Origin: Eutreptiella sp. 'Long Island Sound 2002'
Lineage: Eukaryota; Euglenozoa; Euglenophyceae; Eutreptiales; Eutreptiaceae
Assembly: GCA_964036045.1 (NCBI GenBank)
Contig: OZ038381.1
Location: forward strand, 106,459,367 to 106,523,366
DNA: 64,000 nt
Direction of reading: 5' to 3'
The first letter of the stretch is position 1. Every line of letters begins with the position of its first letter. A program made the position numbers and the translations under genes. The notes under the pieces are model-generated. The model had not been told where the DNA came from and searched no databases. It worked only from the letters and a program-made list of their open reading frames with translations. Shown here in pieces: positions 12,152 through 21,083 of this stretch.

Positions 12152-12498
12152 CGAGTATGTGTGTGTGTTTCCGTTTTCGTCTCGCTTCTCGCCTTGCACC
12201 GCTGTCCTCCTCACCCCCTTGTGTCGCAGCGGGGTGGCATGCCGGATTGGTCAATCGGAAGAAGAAAGGGGCCAAGGACAAGCAGGAGAAAGAATTTCGG
12301 TTGACGAACCTCACAACGTATCAGGTGTACCACGTTCACGGGTTTGCGGTTCATGTGACCACTATTTTGCGCTGCCTGTTGTCCCCTACCGCCTGTTGCA
12401 CCCTTTCACAGTTCAAGGCCCCGAAGGGCAAGCCACATGCGCCACATGTGGTGCAGGACGTCCGCAACAAGAAGGATGGCTACTTGAAATACAAAAAG
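12152..12498 (+). CDS. Candidate exon, Lys-rich (unknown protein)
   Basis: Frame 1 carries NRKKKGAKDKQEKEFRLTNL and YQVYHVHGF and ends KDGYLKYKK immediately before a GT donor at 12499 in phase 0. The start is not defined; an upstream exon is likely. The following tract is intron-like, but its acceptor is unclear: the only nearby AG at 12699-12700 would shift the frame of the acidic exon. I do not recognise the protein. It is most economically part of the N-terminal region of the transposase locus ending at 16.7 kb, but no joined product can be shown from DNA alone. Confidence 0.35.
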
Positions 12499-12699
12499 GT
12501 GTTTTATGCTTTCTGCGCGTTTTATCCGCTCCCTTTTCCGTTGCCTCTGGATCTGCCTCTGGTTGTGTGTTATGCGTTTTGCGCGTTCTCGGCGCTCTGC
12601 GCGCTTCCTCTGGTATTGCCTCTGGGGTTCCCTCCATGTGTCTTGCATGTTCTGCATGTTCTACACATTCCGCGCGACCGGCTGTGGACGTGGATCCAA

Positions 12700-13359
12700 G
12701 ATGAGGGAACCACGGAGAGTTCGGATGAGGACGAGTCGAAAGAGGAGTCGGAAGAGGAGCCGGAGGAGGCACAGGAGGCGGAGGAGGAGGAGGACGAGGA
12801 GGGCAGTGATGCTGCCAGTGTGAAGGACGAGGACGAGCCCTCCCTCGCCCAACGCGCCCCCCGCAGCACCCACCTGGAGGTTGTTGCCCGCATGGCCGCA
12901 CAACCCAAGGGGACCCCTATCAAGGCGAAGCCACAGGCAAAGCCATAGGCAAGGCCAGAGCCGGAGGAGCTGTCCAAGAAGAAGAAGGAAAAGACGAAGA
13001 GTCCGCCCAAGAAGAAGAGCAAGGGCAAGAAGAAGGTGGAGGAGAAGCCCAAGCATGTGCGTTACGCAGTGGAAGGCGAACCGCACAGGACGATGCCCAC
13101 AGGTGCAACCCGAGGGGAGAAGTACTAAGCCGGGGCCCCCTACGACAACGATGTGCACGTCATGCAGCGCACCCTGGAGTCGGAATATGAAGTGTCACTC
13201 GGACGAGTATGCCAACACTACAAAGTGTGTTTGGCCGAGGAAACACAAGCGCGCCGCGAATGGGGCCTGGCGCTGCTTCTGGTGACAGACGTGCGGGCGT
13301 ACAGTGTGCAGATGGTCCTCCGCTGTGGCACGAAGAATGCACAAAGCACAGCCGGTGTA
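12700..13359 (+). CDS. Candidate exon: acidic then Lys-rich, crossed by TAG and TAA
   Basis: Frame 1 gives an acidic stretch (ESSDEDESKEESEEEPEEA), then QRAPRSTHLEVVARM, then KPQAKP followed by TAG (12946-12948) and ARPEPEELSKKKKEKTKSPP, then RYAVEGEPHRTM, TAA (13126-13128) and AGAPYDNDVHVMQRTLESEY. Composition and GC-rich third positions continue on both sides of each stop. The TAG sits in a repeat of KPQA-type units at the place of CAG in the previous unit, so Gln fits exactly. Alternative frames are open too but read as Arg-rich shadows. I assign no function; acidic and basic low-complexity blocks are common in nuclear proteins. Confidence 0.4.
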
Positions 13360-13514
13360 CTGCATGTGTGGCGTGTTCCCTCTGTAACGCCTCCAGTGCA
13401 ACGTGTAGCGCGTTTTCGGCGTTCTGCGCGTGCTACGTGTTCCCGACGTTGCGCCTCTTCGTTGCCTCTGGGGGTGCCTTCCGGTGTTGCACGCGCTTTG
13501 CGTGGTCTGTACAG

Positions 13515-13643
13515 GAGAAGCTCTCGTGCACGGTCCGCATGGCTGGCCTCATGGCCTACACCTTAACGGAGGACAGAGGTGTCGACCTCCCCGACACAGG
13601 GGCATGGACACTCGTGAGAACCAAGGATGCAAAGCGGCAGCGG
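13515..13643 (+). CDS. Candidate exon (43 codons) between two introns
   Basis: It follows GGTCTGTACAG and reads EKLSCTVRMAGLMAYTLTED, GVDLPDTGAWTLVRTKDA, KRQR, and stops at a GT donor (13644) in phase 0. Splicing over the next intron to 13821 keeps the frame and leads into the Tyr/Pro-rich exon. No domain is recognised. Confidence 0.45.
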
Positions 13644-13820
13644 GTGTGCATTCTTGTGCTGGGCGTCGTGGCACGGTCTTTTCACTTGCCTCTGGAGTTG
13701 CCTACTATCTGCTTTGGGCGTCTTACGCGTTCTACGCGGTCTGCACGTTCGATTCTGTGACTTCCTTTGGATTTGCCTTCCCATGTCTTACCTGTTTTGC
13801 GCGCTCTGCATGTTCTGCAG
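13644..13820 (+). other. Predicted intron, 177 bp, phase 0
   Basis: Donor GTGTGCATTC, acceptor TGTTCTGCAG. Both flanking exons are in phase 0 with each other. The interior carries the TTGCCTCTGG and TACGCGTTCTACGCG motifs shared with the other tracts of this locus. Confidence 0.6.
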
Positions 13821-14195
13821 ACAAGCTGGGAGGAGTATGGGTATCCGCAGCAGCATGGGTATCCGTATGAGCCGCGATACGAGTATGAGCCGCGGTACGA
13901 GTACCAGCCGATGAAGACGGATCCGGAAATGCCTTTGAGCTCCGGGAGCCTCCCGTATGGGTCCGACCCGTACAAGTACCAGCCCCAGGATTATCCGCCG
14001 CCACCCACGTATCCTCCACCGCAAGGAATGCTGCAGCCACCGCCACCGCCGGGCATCCCACCAGCGCCACTACTTCCACCACCCCAGCCACTGCCGCAAG
14101 GACCTCCGCCACCACCACCGCCACCATCCGGGGAGCAGCAAGGCAGGCCGGACATGGGGCCGGAGACGGGACCCCCGCACACAGAAGGTGCAAAG
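13821..14195 (+). CDS. Candidate exon: Tyr/Pro-rich repeats
   Basis: The exon reads TSWEEYGYPQQHGYPYEP, then RYEYEPRYEYQP, then a long Pro/Gln-rich tract (PPPPTYPPPQGMLQ and PPPQPLPQGPPPPPPPP), ending TGPPHTEGAK at a GT donor (14196). GYP/YEP repeats and polyproline suggest a disordered protein segment. It splices in phase to 14377. It has no catalytic features. It could be the N-terminal disordered part of the transposase encoded downstream or a separate structural protein. Confidence 0.5.
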
Positions 14196-14376
14196 GTGCG
14201 CGGTGCACATTAGTACTATGTGTTCTAGGGGATTTGCGCGTAGCCTTCGGGTGTGCCTCTGGATGTGAGCCCCGTGTTCTCCGCGTTCTGCGCGTTCCAC
14301 ACGTTTTCGTCTTGGTGCCTCTCGGATTGCCTCTGGAGGTGGGTTGCATGTTTCACGCGTGTTCCGTGTTCTGCAG
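14196..14376 (+). other. Predicted intron, 181 bp, phase 0
   Basis: Donor GTGCGCGG directly after an AAG codon, acceptor GTGTTCTGCAG; the frame is preserved across it. It contains GTGCCTCTGGATG and CGCGTTCTGCGCGTTCC as in sister introns. Confidence 0.6.
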
Positions 14377-14941
14377 CACTCAATCAAAACGGATCCGGAG
14401 GAGGAGTCAACCGCGCCAATGGATCCACCGTAGGAGCCGAAGGCAGCCAAGGAAGAGAGCGCTGGGGCGCCGAAGAGCGATGCGGAAATGGGAGAGGAGC
14501 CTCCGGAGGAAGCCGCAGCGGCGGGAGAGGAGATGGAGGAGAAGGACGAGATAGTGCAGATTTAGTAAATCGAGCCGACCTAAGTTGGAGCAGCCCAGAC
14601 AGCATTTTTTCAAACACACAGTTTTCAGAGGGGGATGAGTGGCCCGACCCCGATGAGGTCCGCGGCAGACAAACCGCACAACCCCTCGTCTTTTCAAGGC
14701 CAGTGCCGTTGGCCCAGCAAGCACATTTAGAGCCAACCCCACAGTGGTGGCATCGGTAGGCGGCGCTTCCATTGGGGCACCGACGCCGGTATTTATTGCG
14801 TTGTGAATGCTTTTTCGATGTTCGGATGAATGGTGGCGGCTGCGGCCGCTGCTCTGCGTGGACCATGTAGGGTGCATGGACACCGTTTCAAGAAAGCAAC
14901 AATTGACTTGTTCGTGTTGCCGCCCCCATTGCCCCATCCCA
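14377..14941 (+). CDS. Candidate exon(s): acidic segment, then a second frame
   Basis: Frame 1 from 14377 reads KTDPEEESTAPMDPP, TAG (14431-14433), EPKAAKEESAGAPKSDAEMG and EEMEEKDEIVQI up to 14562, after which TAG, TAA and TAA follow closely. From about 14565 frame 0 looks better: ADLSWSSPDSIFSNTQF, EGDEWPDPDEVRG, QQAHLEPTPQWWHR, then TAG (14757-14759). A frame change (indel or a missed short intron) near 14565 is therefore likely. The first TAG lies between Pro/Glu-rich runs of the same character. No family is recognised. From about 14760 to 14941 I see no clear frame. Confidence 0.35.
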
Positions 14942-15108
14942 TGTCTTGCGTGTGTTTGGTGTAATACGCGCTCTACGTGTCTGCTTCTGTGTCTGCCTCT
15001 GGAGGTCCTGTTACGCGTTTTGCGTGTGCTGCACGTTCTGCACGTTCCGCTTTTGCTGCCTCTGCTCTTGCCTCTGGAACTGCCACTGGTGTGTTGCGTG
15101 TTCTACAG

Positions 15109-15420
15109 AGTCTCATTTCTCAACAATCTTTGTTTGTGATGCCACCAAAATTTCAACCACCGCTGTACGACCATAGCCTCCCAGGGGAGGATTGTGCGGC
15201 CGATATCCAGTACGGTATCCGGCCCGGGGAATCCTAGCTTATGGGCTATACTGAGGACGAGGTGTGGGACCATATCATGGCCCCCATAGAGAATCTACAA
15301 TGCCAAGCCCTACGGGACCACGGAAGGCCAGACCTGCTACCTCTAGTACCTATTGTCCCATTGGCCCTGCAGTCTTCCAGTAGCGAGACGACATCGGTAC
15401 GTAGCAACCATTGCAGCAAG
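15109..15420 (+). CDS. Candidate exon upstream of the piggyBac catalytic core
   Basis: After the acceptor TTCTACAG (15108), a frame contains MPPKFQPPLYDHSLPGED, TAG (15235-15237), LMGYTEDEVWDHIMAPIEN and LQCQALRDHGRPDLLPLVP. The VWDHIMAPI-type string is compatible with the N-terminal part of piggyBac transposases, but the match is too weak to assert. The same frame continues to YWRRVSMFAI with TAA and TAG, then meets a TGA near 15614. Confidence 0.35.
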
Positions 15421-16728
15421 TAATATTGGCGACGCGTCAGCATGTTTGCCATATAGGGATTGTATAATAGGCCCTTGCGGTCCCAAACCCCGTCCACCTG
15501 CATTGGTCGCACCATCCCCAATAGAATTAGCAATGCATTGTACCTACGTACCCCCATGTTGCATCGGCCAGGCAATACAACTTTATCCCGGTTGGGTGCG
15601 GTTTCCGGGCAATGAACATTTTCAAGGGGCCCGCTAGCATCCCCTTGTGGGGCACCACGGACTCATCGCCGCAGGCCCCACCCCCCATGCACCACGCTCC
15701 CGGGTGGACATCTATTTGTACACCGGTGTACGTGGCCGGCTACGCCGCTACGGCACTGCGGCGGGAAACTTTGATGCCAAAAACATCATGAAGTTGTGGG
15801 CATCATTGCTGCCCGAGGGGACGGTGCTATGTGCCGACTCCTTCTCGGGTCCCACGGCCTTGCAAAAGAATTGGCCGCCAACAAGCGGGCATTCCTCCTG
15901 ATGACGAAGAGGTCCACGTACGGCGTGACATGGGCCGGGGAGCAGCTGCAGGAGGGGCAGACGGCGGTGTGCACTGTTGCGGATTTCAAGTACGGTTTAT
16001 GCACGTACAAGAATCCGAAGGTCGGGCACAAACCCCCCCGCGTTGTGCCGATGTTGACGAATGTGTGGTTTGCCCGAAAGGGACCACCTCACCGCCGAAG
16101 CGGGCGGGAAGTGCACCCCGTGGTAGCGGCGTACCGCACACTGTCGCGCGGTGTCGATGGTGTGAACCAGATGGCCCTGCAGATGAGGCAGGTTGGCCGC
16201 CAGATGACATGGGCCCACGCGGTGCGTGCGTTCGTGCTCCGGTACGCGGTTGTGAATGTGTTCGCAACTTGCCGGCAATTGGGACTTTGCAAAGAGACCA
16301 CTAGTATGTGGGAATGGCAATGGCAAGTGTTGCGGCGGTGGTGCTTTGCCCACCCCCGCCGACAAGAGGTACACGTGCCGTCGGCGACACAACGGTGGCG
16401 TGTGTGCCACTTTTGCAAGAGGGGAAGAACCGGCTATGAATGTACCGGTTGTGGAAAGGCGTTCCACGTGTTGTGCTTTGCACCGGGACATGGCTATGGA
16501 GGTGTGCAAGACGCACGGGACATGGAGGTAGACGAGGAGGACGAGGAGGTGTGGGAGGAGGACCATGAGGAGGACGAAGAGGACGGGGAGGACGAGGAGG
16601 ACGAGGAGGACGAGGAGGACGAGGAGGACGAGGAGGACGAGGAAGGCGAGGAGGACGAGGAAGGCGAGGAGGACGAGGAGGATGAGGAGGACGAGGAGGA
16701 TGAGGAGGACGGGGAGGATGAGGAGTAG
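15353..16728 (+). CDS. piggyBac-type DDE transposase, frame-broken
   Basis: piggyBac transposases cut and paste DNA at TTAA with a DDD catalytic triad and a C-terminal Cys-rich domain. Visible here: DIYLYTG (15715-15735), then VLCADSF with the second catalytic Asp at 15836-15838; after a shift to another frame near 15860, NKRAFLLMTKRSTYG; then RGVDGVNQM with the third catalytic Asp at 16156-16158; then a zinc-binding tail CHFCKRGRTGYECTGCGKAF plus HVLCF and a following His (about 16405-16490). A poly-Glu/Asp tail (DEEDEEDEED repeats) runs to TAG at 16726. The first Asp region is not identified. An in-frame TAG is at 15635. The frameshift at a CAAAAGAATT run may be real decay or an assembly indel. 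Family assignment is firm for the 15.7-16.5 kb core; activity is doubtful. Confidence 0.8.
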
Positions 16729-17211
16729 TGTGGTGGAATGGGGGGCTTGAACGAGACGATCATGGAGGCGGAGCCTCTGCTATCTCTACCCATGGGACTA
16801 GTGCGAACCGTGGGGGACAACCGCGTAGGCTGCATACCCAACTGTGAGGACGCGGCCCCTCCTCGATGTGCGCCCGTGTGCAAAGCGGCGTGCTGCGCGT
16901 TCTGCGTGTTCTACGCGGTCCGGTATTCCAATTTTGCACGTGCCTCTGGAGGCACGTGTTCGGCGTGCTACGCGTTCTGTGCGTGTTACTTGGTCTGTAC
17001 GTGTTGTACGCGTTGTGCGCGCTCTACGCGTTTTCAAAACCTTACGTGCAACACCGTGGGCCACAAAAGCGCGCCTCCGGCCAGAAACGTACAGATGGTA
17101 GCCAAAGGAATATGGGACTTGGGCCTTGTGAACCCGGCGAGTATCAATGCCCTTGCGGACCACAAGCAAACGGGCCCTCCCAAAGTCGCACAAAGCGCCC
17201 CAGGCCACTGA
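16729..17211 (+). CDS. Possible C-terminal continuation after the acidic tail
   Basis: Directly after the TAG that follows the acidic tail, the same frame continues CGGMGGLNETIMEAEPLLSL, PMGLVRTVGDNRVGCIP and NCEDAAPPRCAPVC, then enters an intron-like tract at about 16874 and reaches TGA at 17209-17211. If TAG is sense, the transposase would extend about 50 residues before the intron. If TAG is a stop, this is 3' flank. No known domain is seen. Confidence 0.3.
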   Translation, partial: CGGMGGLNETIMEAEPLLSLPMGLVRTVGDNRVGCIPNCEDAAPPRCAPVCKAACCAFCVFYAVRYSNFARASGGTCSACYAFCACYLVCTCCTRCARSTRFQNLTCNTVGHKSAPPARNVQMVAKGIWDLGLVNPASINALADHKQTGPPKVAQSAPGH

Positions 17212-17273
17212 CACGGGTGGTGGTGCCGCCTGCTGCAGCTCCCAGTAGCTGAAGGTTACCCTATCCTCGCAGC

Positions 17274-20271
17274 ATGTACGCCCTTCCTCCTCAGATTCGT
17301 GTTGTTGCCCGCCTCATGGAGCCAGCACCAGCACCAGCCGTCGTGGTTAACGGGGTGCTAGAAGGGGGGGTATTTGATCTTGAGATTGTGGATACACACG
17401 CACCCCCCAAAGAGGCCCCCTCCCCCGCTCATTTGCTGGTATCAGTGCAACATGCGCTGGCTGCCCTTTGCTTCAGCCACCGCCCTATGTGCTATCTGGA
17501 GCCCAAAATAATTGGGGTCTTCGTGGACCGAATACTGCCCGATCATCTCATGCGTAAGCCGGGTGACACAACCGTAGCCACAGAAATGGGTCGGCGATTG
17601 AATGTGAATGACAAGACCACTCGCCAATCAGTCGGAAACACCGAACCTTCCAAACCTGAACTGAGTTCCGGGATTCGCTATCGCCACATCCAAATTCATG
17701 CACCCCCCAGTCAGTACGCAGGTGACCGCGCATTGGATGACGCGGCGGAGGAACGACTCCGCAAAATGTACCATAGCCTTAAATCAGCGCTTTCAGGGCA
17801 CCCTGAACAGGTTATTCGCGAAATGAAGTGGGATTGGGCAATGGTACAGGGGTGGTTCGCATCCTCAGAGGTCAAGAAGCGCAGCAAGAAGGTTTCATTG
17901 TGCAATATCGTCTTACCCCCCCTGTCCTTTATAATGATCCAACATGTGGCATACCGTGTCATCATAAATGATGCTCTTGCGGATGAGGTGGTTGGTAGGG
18001 TGCTTGACCCCCGGCGTGCGGTGATCACTGGCTGCCATGTGGTGGAGCAGTGCGGCCCGGCCAACGGGGTGGACGAGGATGGGGGTGTGTGGGAGGTGTC
18101 TGATGAGGCCCCAGAGGGTCAATTTTCCAGGACGGTGGTGCTGCCCCCCGGCCAACACTTCCGCACTGAGGTGGCACCCACGGCCCATGAACACGTGTTT
18201 TTTTGGGCTTTGGAGTTCGCTCTCTGCGCTCAACCTCGTGCACCCAAGTCCCCCCCCCCTGCAAGAAGCAACGGCAGACCATTGCTACATTGTGGAGCCA
18301 GGCTGAGTCGACCGAACCCTTGCACCCTGCGCCACCTGCTGACCCATTACCTGCTGCAAACTAGTTCCCGACGTGCTGGTGCTGGACTGCAGGGCGTTTG
18401 GGCGTCTCTTATGTCCCGCATCGGCGCATATGTGGCCAAGACAATCGCCAAGCCGGCGGCGCCGCAACAGCAGCAGACTCAACCCACCCAAGAACAGCAA
18501 GCCGCACCGACCCATCAGCCGCAGCAGACTCAGCCCTCCCAACAACAGCAAGCTGCACTGACCCAATAGCCGCAGCAACCGCAGCAAACTCATGATCATC
18601 ATGCAACCCCCCCAATAACAGCCAGCCGCACGGACCCAAGAGCCGCAGCAGCTACAACAGCCGCAGCAGCAGCAACAGCTACAACAGCCGCAGCAGCAGC
18701 AACAACCGCAAGGTGACGATCGGGACAAGGACGAGGAGGAATCAGAGCAGGAGGAGTTGGAGGAGGAGGAGTCGGAGGGCGATGACAAGGAGGAGAACCT
18801 GGGTTGGGTCCGGTCGAACTGCATCGACGCGAACGAGTGCTACTGGACCCCAGGGCCGTCCCCATGCAAATGGGCGCCGCACGATGTCAAGTTTCCCACC
18901 ACTGGTCCAACGGAGGAGTGCGCGGAGTGGTTTAAAGACTACTTGGCGGAGGTGGAAGACGCGGATTGGGACGACCCAGCCTTCCAGCGATTTTGGAAAG
19001 CGGCAGCTTTAGTCAAGCGACCGACGCCAGGCTTCAAGAAGTTCTTGATGGAGCCCTTGAAGAAGGCAATGGAAGCCCGGGACGAGGCAATCCAGGTGAG
19101 CGACGCGGCGCTGAAGAAGGTCCGCGCACTAGAGGAAAAGGTGAGGCAAGCGTGGAAGAAGCGGAAGGGCCCTTCCGAAAGCGACTCCGAGGCGATGCAG
19201 AAGCGAGTCGCGGACGCCATCGACGCAGCAAATGCGAGGCAGGAAGAGGCAATGGCCCTGCGGTACGGTGTATGGACCATGCGCGGCCGTAAGGGTAAGA
19301 GGCCCAAGTGCCCTCCCTCCGTCGAGACAAGGTTACCGAAGTCGGAAAAGATGGGCGCCATTGGCACGGGAGGGGCATTGCCGCTGCATTGCTTCGCGGT
19401 TGCCGTGCGGCCAATGGGTCCCAAACGACGAAAGGATGAGAAGGGAAAGAAAGAAGAACAGGAACAAGAAAGTAAGAGATTGCCGCCCGGTCCGCCACCC
19501 CGACGCTGCGCCATGGACGTCCTCATTGTGGACGCTGAAGCGACCCCCGCCTCCCAGGCGCTCAGAGACAATTTAAGGCAGCGGGGCGCTAATGTGCGGT
19601 ACATTACGGATGCGCAGGGCACGAGCAGTGATCGCTGCACGTACAACGCCGTAAAGACAGCCGCCTGGCTCGCCACCAAGGGTCCGGTTGGCTCGCATAG
19701 CCTCCCGGCCCGGAAGCATTTTTTGACAACGAAGCAGGAAGCCGGTGATATGGTTTCTGGTTGCCTGGATTGGCTGAAGCCTGCTGCTGCGTCAATGAGG
19801 AGCCGTACCAGCCCCAACCGGCACCTAGACACGTGGTGGAATTGTGCGTATGCGTCGCTGGAGGAGCGATTCCATCCCCACCAGACCTACTTCCCACTCA
19901 CGCAGCTTGAGTTGCCGGTTGTTTCTGCCTCTGCCTTGTACCAGGATCCCCGCCATTGCTTCCGGCCGTGGAGCAGTGCTTGGCGCGTGAAGGGGGAAGT
20001 GGTGGTGCGGTCAGTGGGTCTAAAGGTGGCAAGGGACTACATCACAAGGGCTGCACGCGAGTCCAAAGGCTGGCTGCAACCGTGGACATGTGGGAGGGTG
20101 GTGGGTGAAATTCTGCTGCTGTGGACAACCCTGTTGCACAAAGGGTTTGTGACCTTGACTACGCCATGGCATGCTGAATTTGTCCATTATCGCATTGTAT
20201 TTTGGTGGCACGCCTTCTCGCGACGATGTGTCTTTCGACACTGGCTGAATGTTTCGGGACTTGCCTCATGA
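17274..20271 (+). CDS. Large unknown protein, about 1000 codons, with Gln-rich linker and coiled coil
   Basis: The ATG at 17274 follows a pyrimidine tract ending CTCGCAGC. The first part (to 18569) includes FDLEIVDTHAPPKEAP, MKWDWAMVQGWFASSEVKK and a Gln/Pro/Thr-rich end. There TAG (18567) stands where neighbouring repeat units have CAG, and after a C-run at 18606-18613 the frame moves by one to a continuation in which TAA (18616) stands where CAA is expected. The second part is Gln-rich, then acidic (EESEQEELEEEESEGDDKEE), then W/E-rich (EWFKDYLAEVEDADWDD), then a likely coiled coil (ALKKVRALEEKVRQAWKKRK), and ends with DVLIVDAEATPASQA and a Trp-rich C-terminus at TGA. One indel in the C-run plus TAR as Gln would give a single protein. 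No family is recognised. Confidence 0.55.
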
Positions 20272-20320
20272 CCTGGTTTGTTGCACGCTTTCTGCGATGT
20301 GTTGCAGGGTGTTTGGTGCA

Positions 20321-20640
20321 CGCTGGATGAGGGGTATTGACAGCCATTTTTGGATACGATTCGGGGAGGGTTGATTTCGATTGTTTATGGGGTTTATACT
20401 TTTTAATTGTTGTATCTGCAAACTGTCATGGTGCACAGCCTGCCAACATGTGACCGTGCAAAGCTTTGCGATGTCTCTGCCGCATCGTAATTCGTTTTTC
20501 CAGCTTTTGGAGAGCAACTTTTTTTTTGTACTCACTTTTGCTTGGGTGACACCACGATGTGCAGATCTGGTGTTGGTGCTCTTCTAGTGCTCCTGCAGTG
20601 CATTGCTTCTGGACATAACTCGTCTCATCACACGGCATCA
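20321..20640 (+). repeat. Dispersed repeat R1, copy 2
   Basis: Nearly the same as 622-925 from GCTGGATG through TTTCTGGACATAA, with an additional tail CTCGTCTCATCACACGGCATC shared with copy 3. Confidence 0.8.
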
Positions 20641-20660
20641 GAAATTTGCAGGGGACCGGG

Positions 20661-20785
20661 TGTCCTCTCTCCGTTGTGGCCCTGCGGCTTAACCTTTCCA
20701 CCAGCTGGAGGGTGTCTCCACGCCCATAGCCTAATAGGGCTTCGGCCCTTGGCGCCCTGGTGGAGAGGGGCAGCTGCAGGGCTCC
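20661..20785 (+). repeat. Dispersed repeat R2, copy 1, with a conserved folded core
   Basis: The block runs from TGTCCTCTCTCCGTTG to CTGCAGGGCTCC. It can fold: an outer stem CCACCAG (20698-20704) with CTGGTGG (20757-20763), an inner hairpin GGAG/CTCC, and an AGGGC-TTCG-GCCCT hairpin (20736-20749). The same pairings recur in copies 2 and 3. Function unknown. Confidence 0.75.
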
Positions 20786-21060
20786 TTGTTGTATCTGCAG
20801 ACTGTCATGGTGCACAGCCTGCTGGCATGTGACTGTGCAAAGCTTTGCGATGCTTCTGCCGCATTGTCATCGGCTTTTCCAATTTTTGGGGAGCAACTGT
20901 TTTTTTTGTACTCACTTTTGGTTGGGTGACACCACGATGGTGCAGATCTGATATTGGTGCTCTTGTAGTGCTCCTGCAGTGCTTTGTTTCTGGACATATA
21001 TTGTCTCATCACACGGCATCAGAAATCTGCAGGGGACCAGGTGTGCTCCCCGTTGTGGCC
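20786..21060 (+). repeat. Dispersed repeat R1, copy 3 (truncated at 5' end)
   Basis: Starts at TTGTTGTATCTGCAGACTG and matches copies 1 and 2 from their middle on, ending near CCAGGTGTGCTCC. It directly abuts R2 copy 1, and R1-R2-R1 make a composite block. Confidence 0.75.
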
Positions 21061-21083
21061 CTCTCCCCATTTGCAGTTGCAGG

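Larger units (their letters stand above)
11590..17050 (+). repeat. Family of look-alike intron tracts scattered through the locus
   Basis: At least eight stretches of 110-180 bp share two interwoven motifs, CGCGTTCTGCGCGTTCTAC-like and TTGCCTCTGGA-like, are T/G-rich, and mostly end in YTRCAG. They lie at about 11595-11717, 11842-11971, 12499-12700, 13360-13514, 13644-13820, 14196-14376, 14942-15108 and 16874-17047. The sequence between them has coding character (acidic, Lys-rich, Tyr/Pro-rich), while these tracts read as Cys/Ala/Phe nonsense in every frame. Two of them join exons in phase. The best reading is introns of common origin or common composition. At 39.18-39.30 kb a similar tract occurs without neighbouring exons. 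Confidence 0.65.

Noticed and set aside
10500-14200. Several other Pro-, Arg- or Ser-rich ORFs in overlapping frames
   Set aside because: Low-complexity GC-rich exons are open in all six frames; only frames with consistent third-position bias and in-phase introns were kept.
15246-15575. Minus-strand ORF with a piggyBac-like string (NMLTRRQYYLLQWLLRTDVV)
   Set aside because: It is opposite to a locus whose piggyBac core is on the plus strand, and the likeness is short; probably chance.
16494-16883. Poly-Ser minus-strand ORF
   Set aside because: Complement of the GAGGAC repeats encoding the acidic tail of the transposase; shadow only.
18939-19832. Long minus-strand ORF opposite the 17274-20271 gene
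   Set aside because: The plus strand has better codon bias and ordered composition; this one is an antisense shadow.
622-21060. R1 as a tRNA-derived SINE
   Set aside because: No box A/box B pair in the right spacing, no poly(A) or simple 3' tail; kept as an unclassified dispersed repeat.
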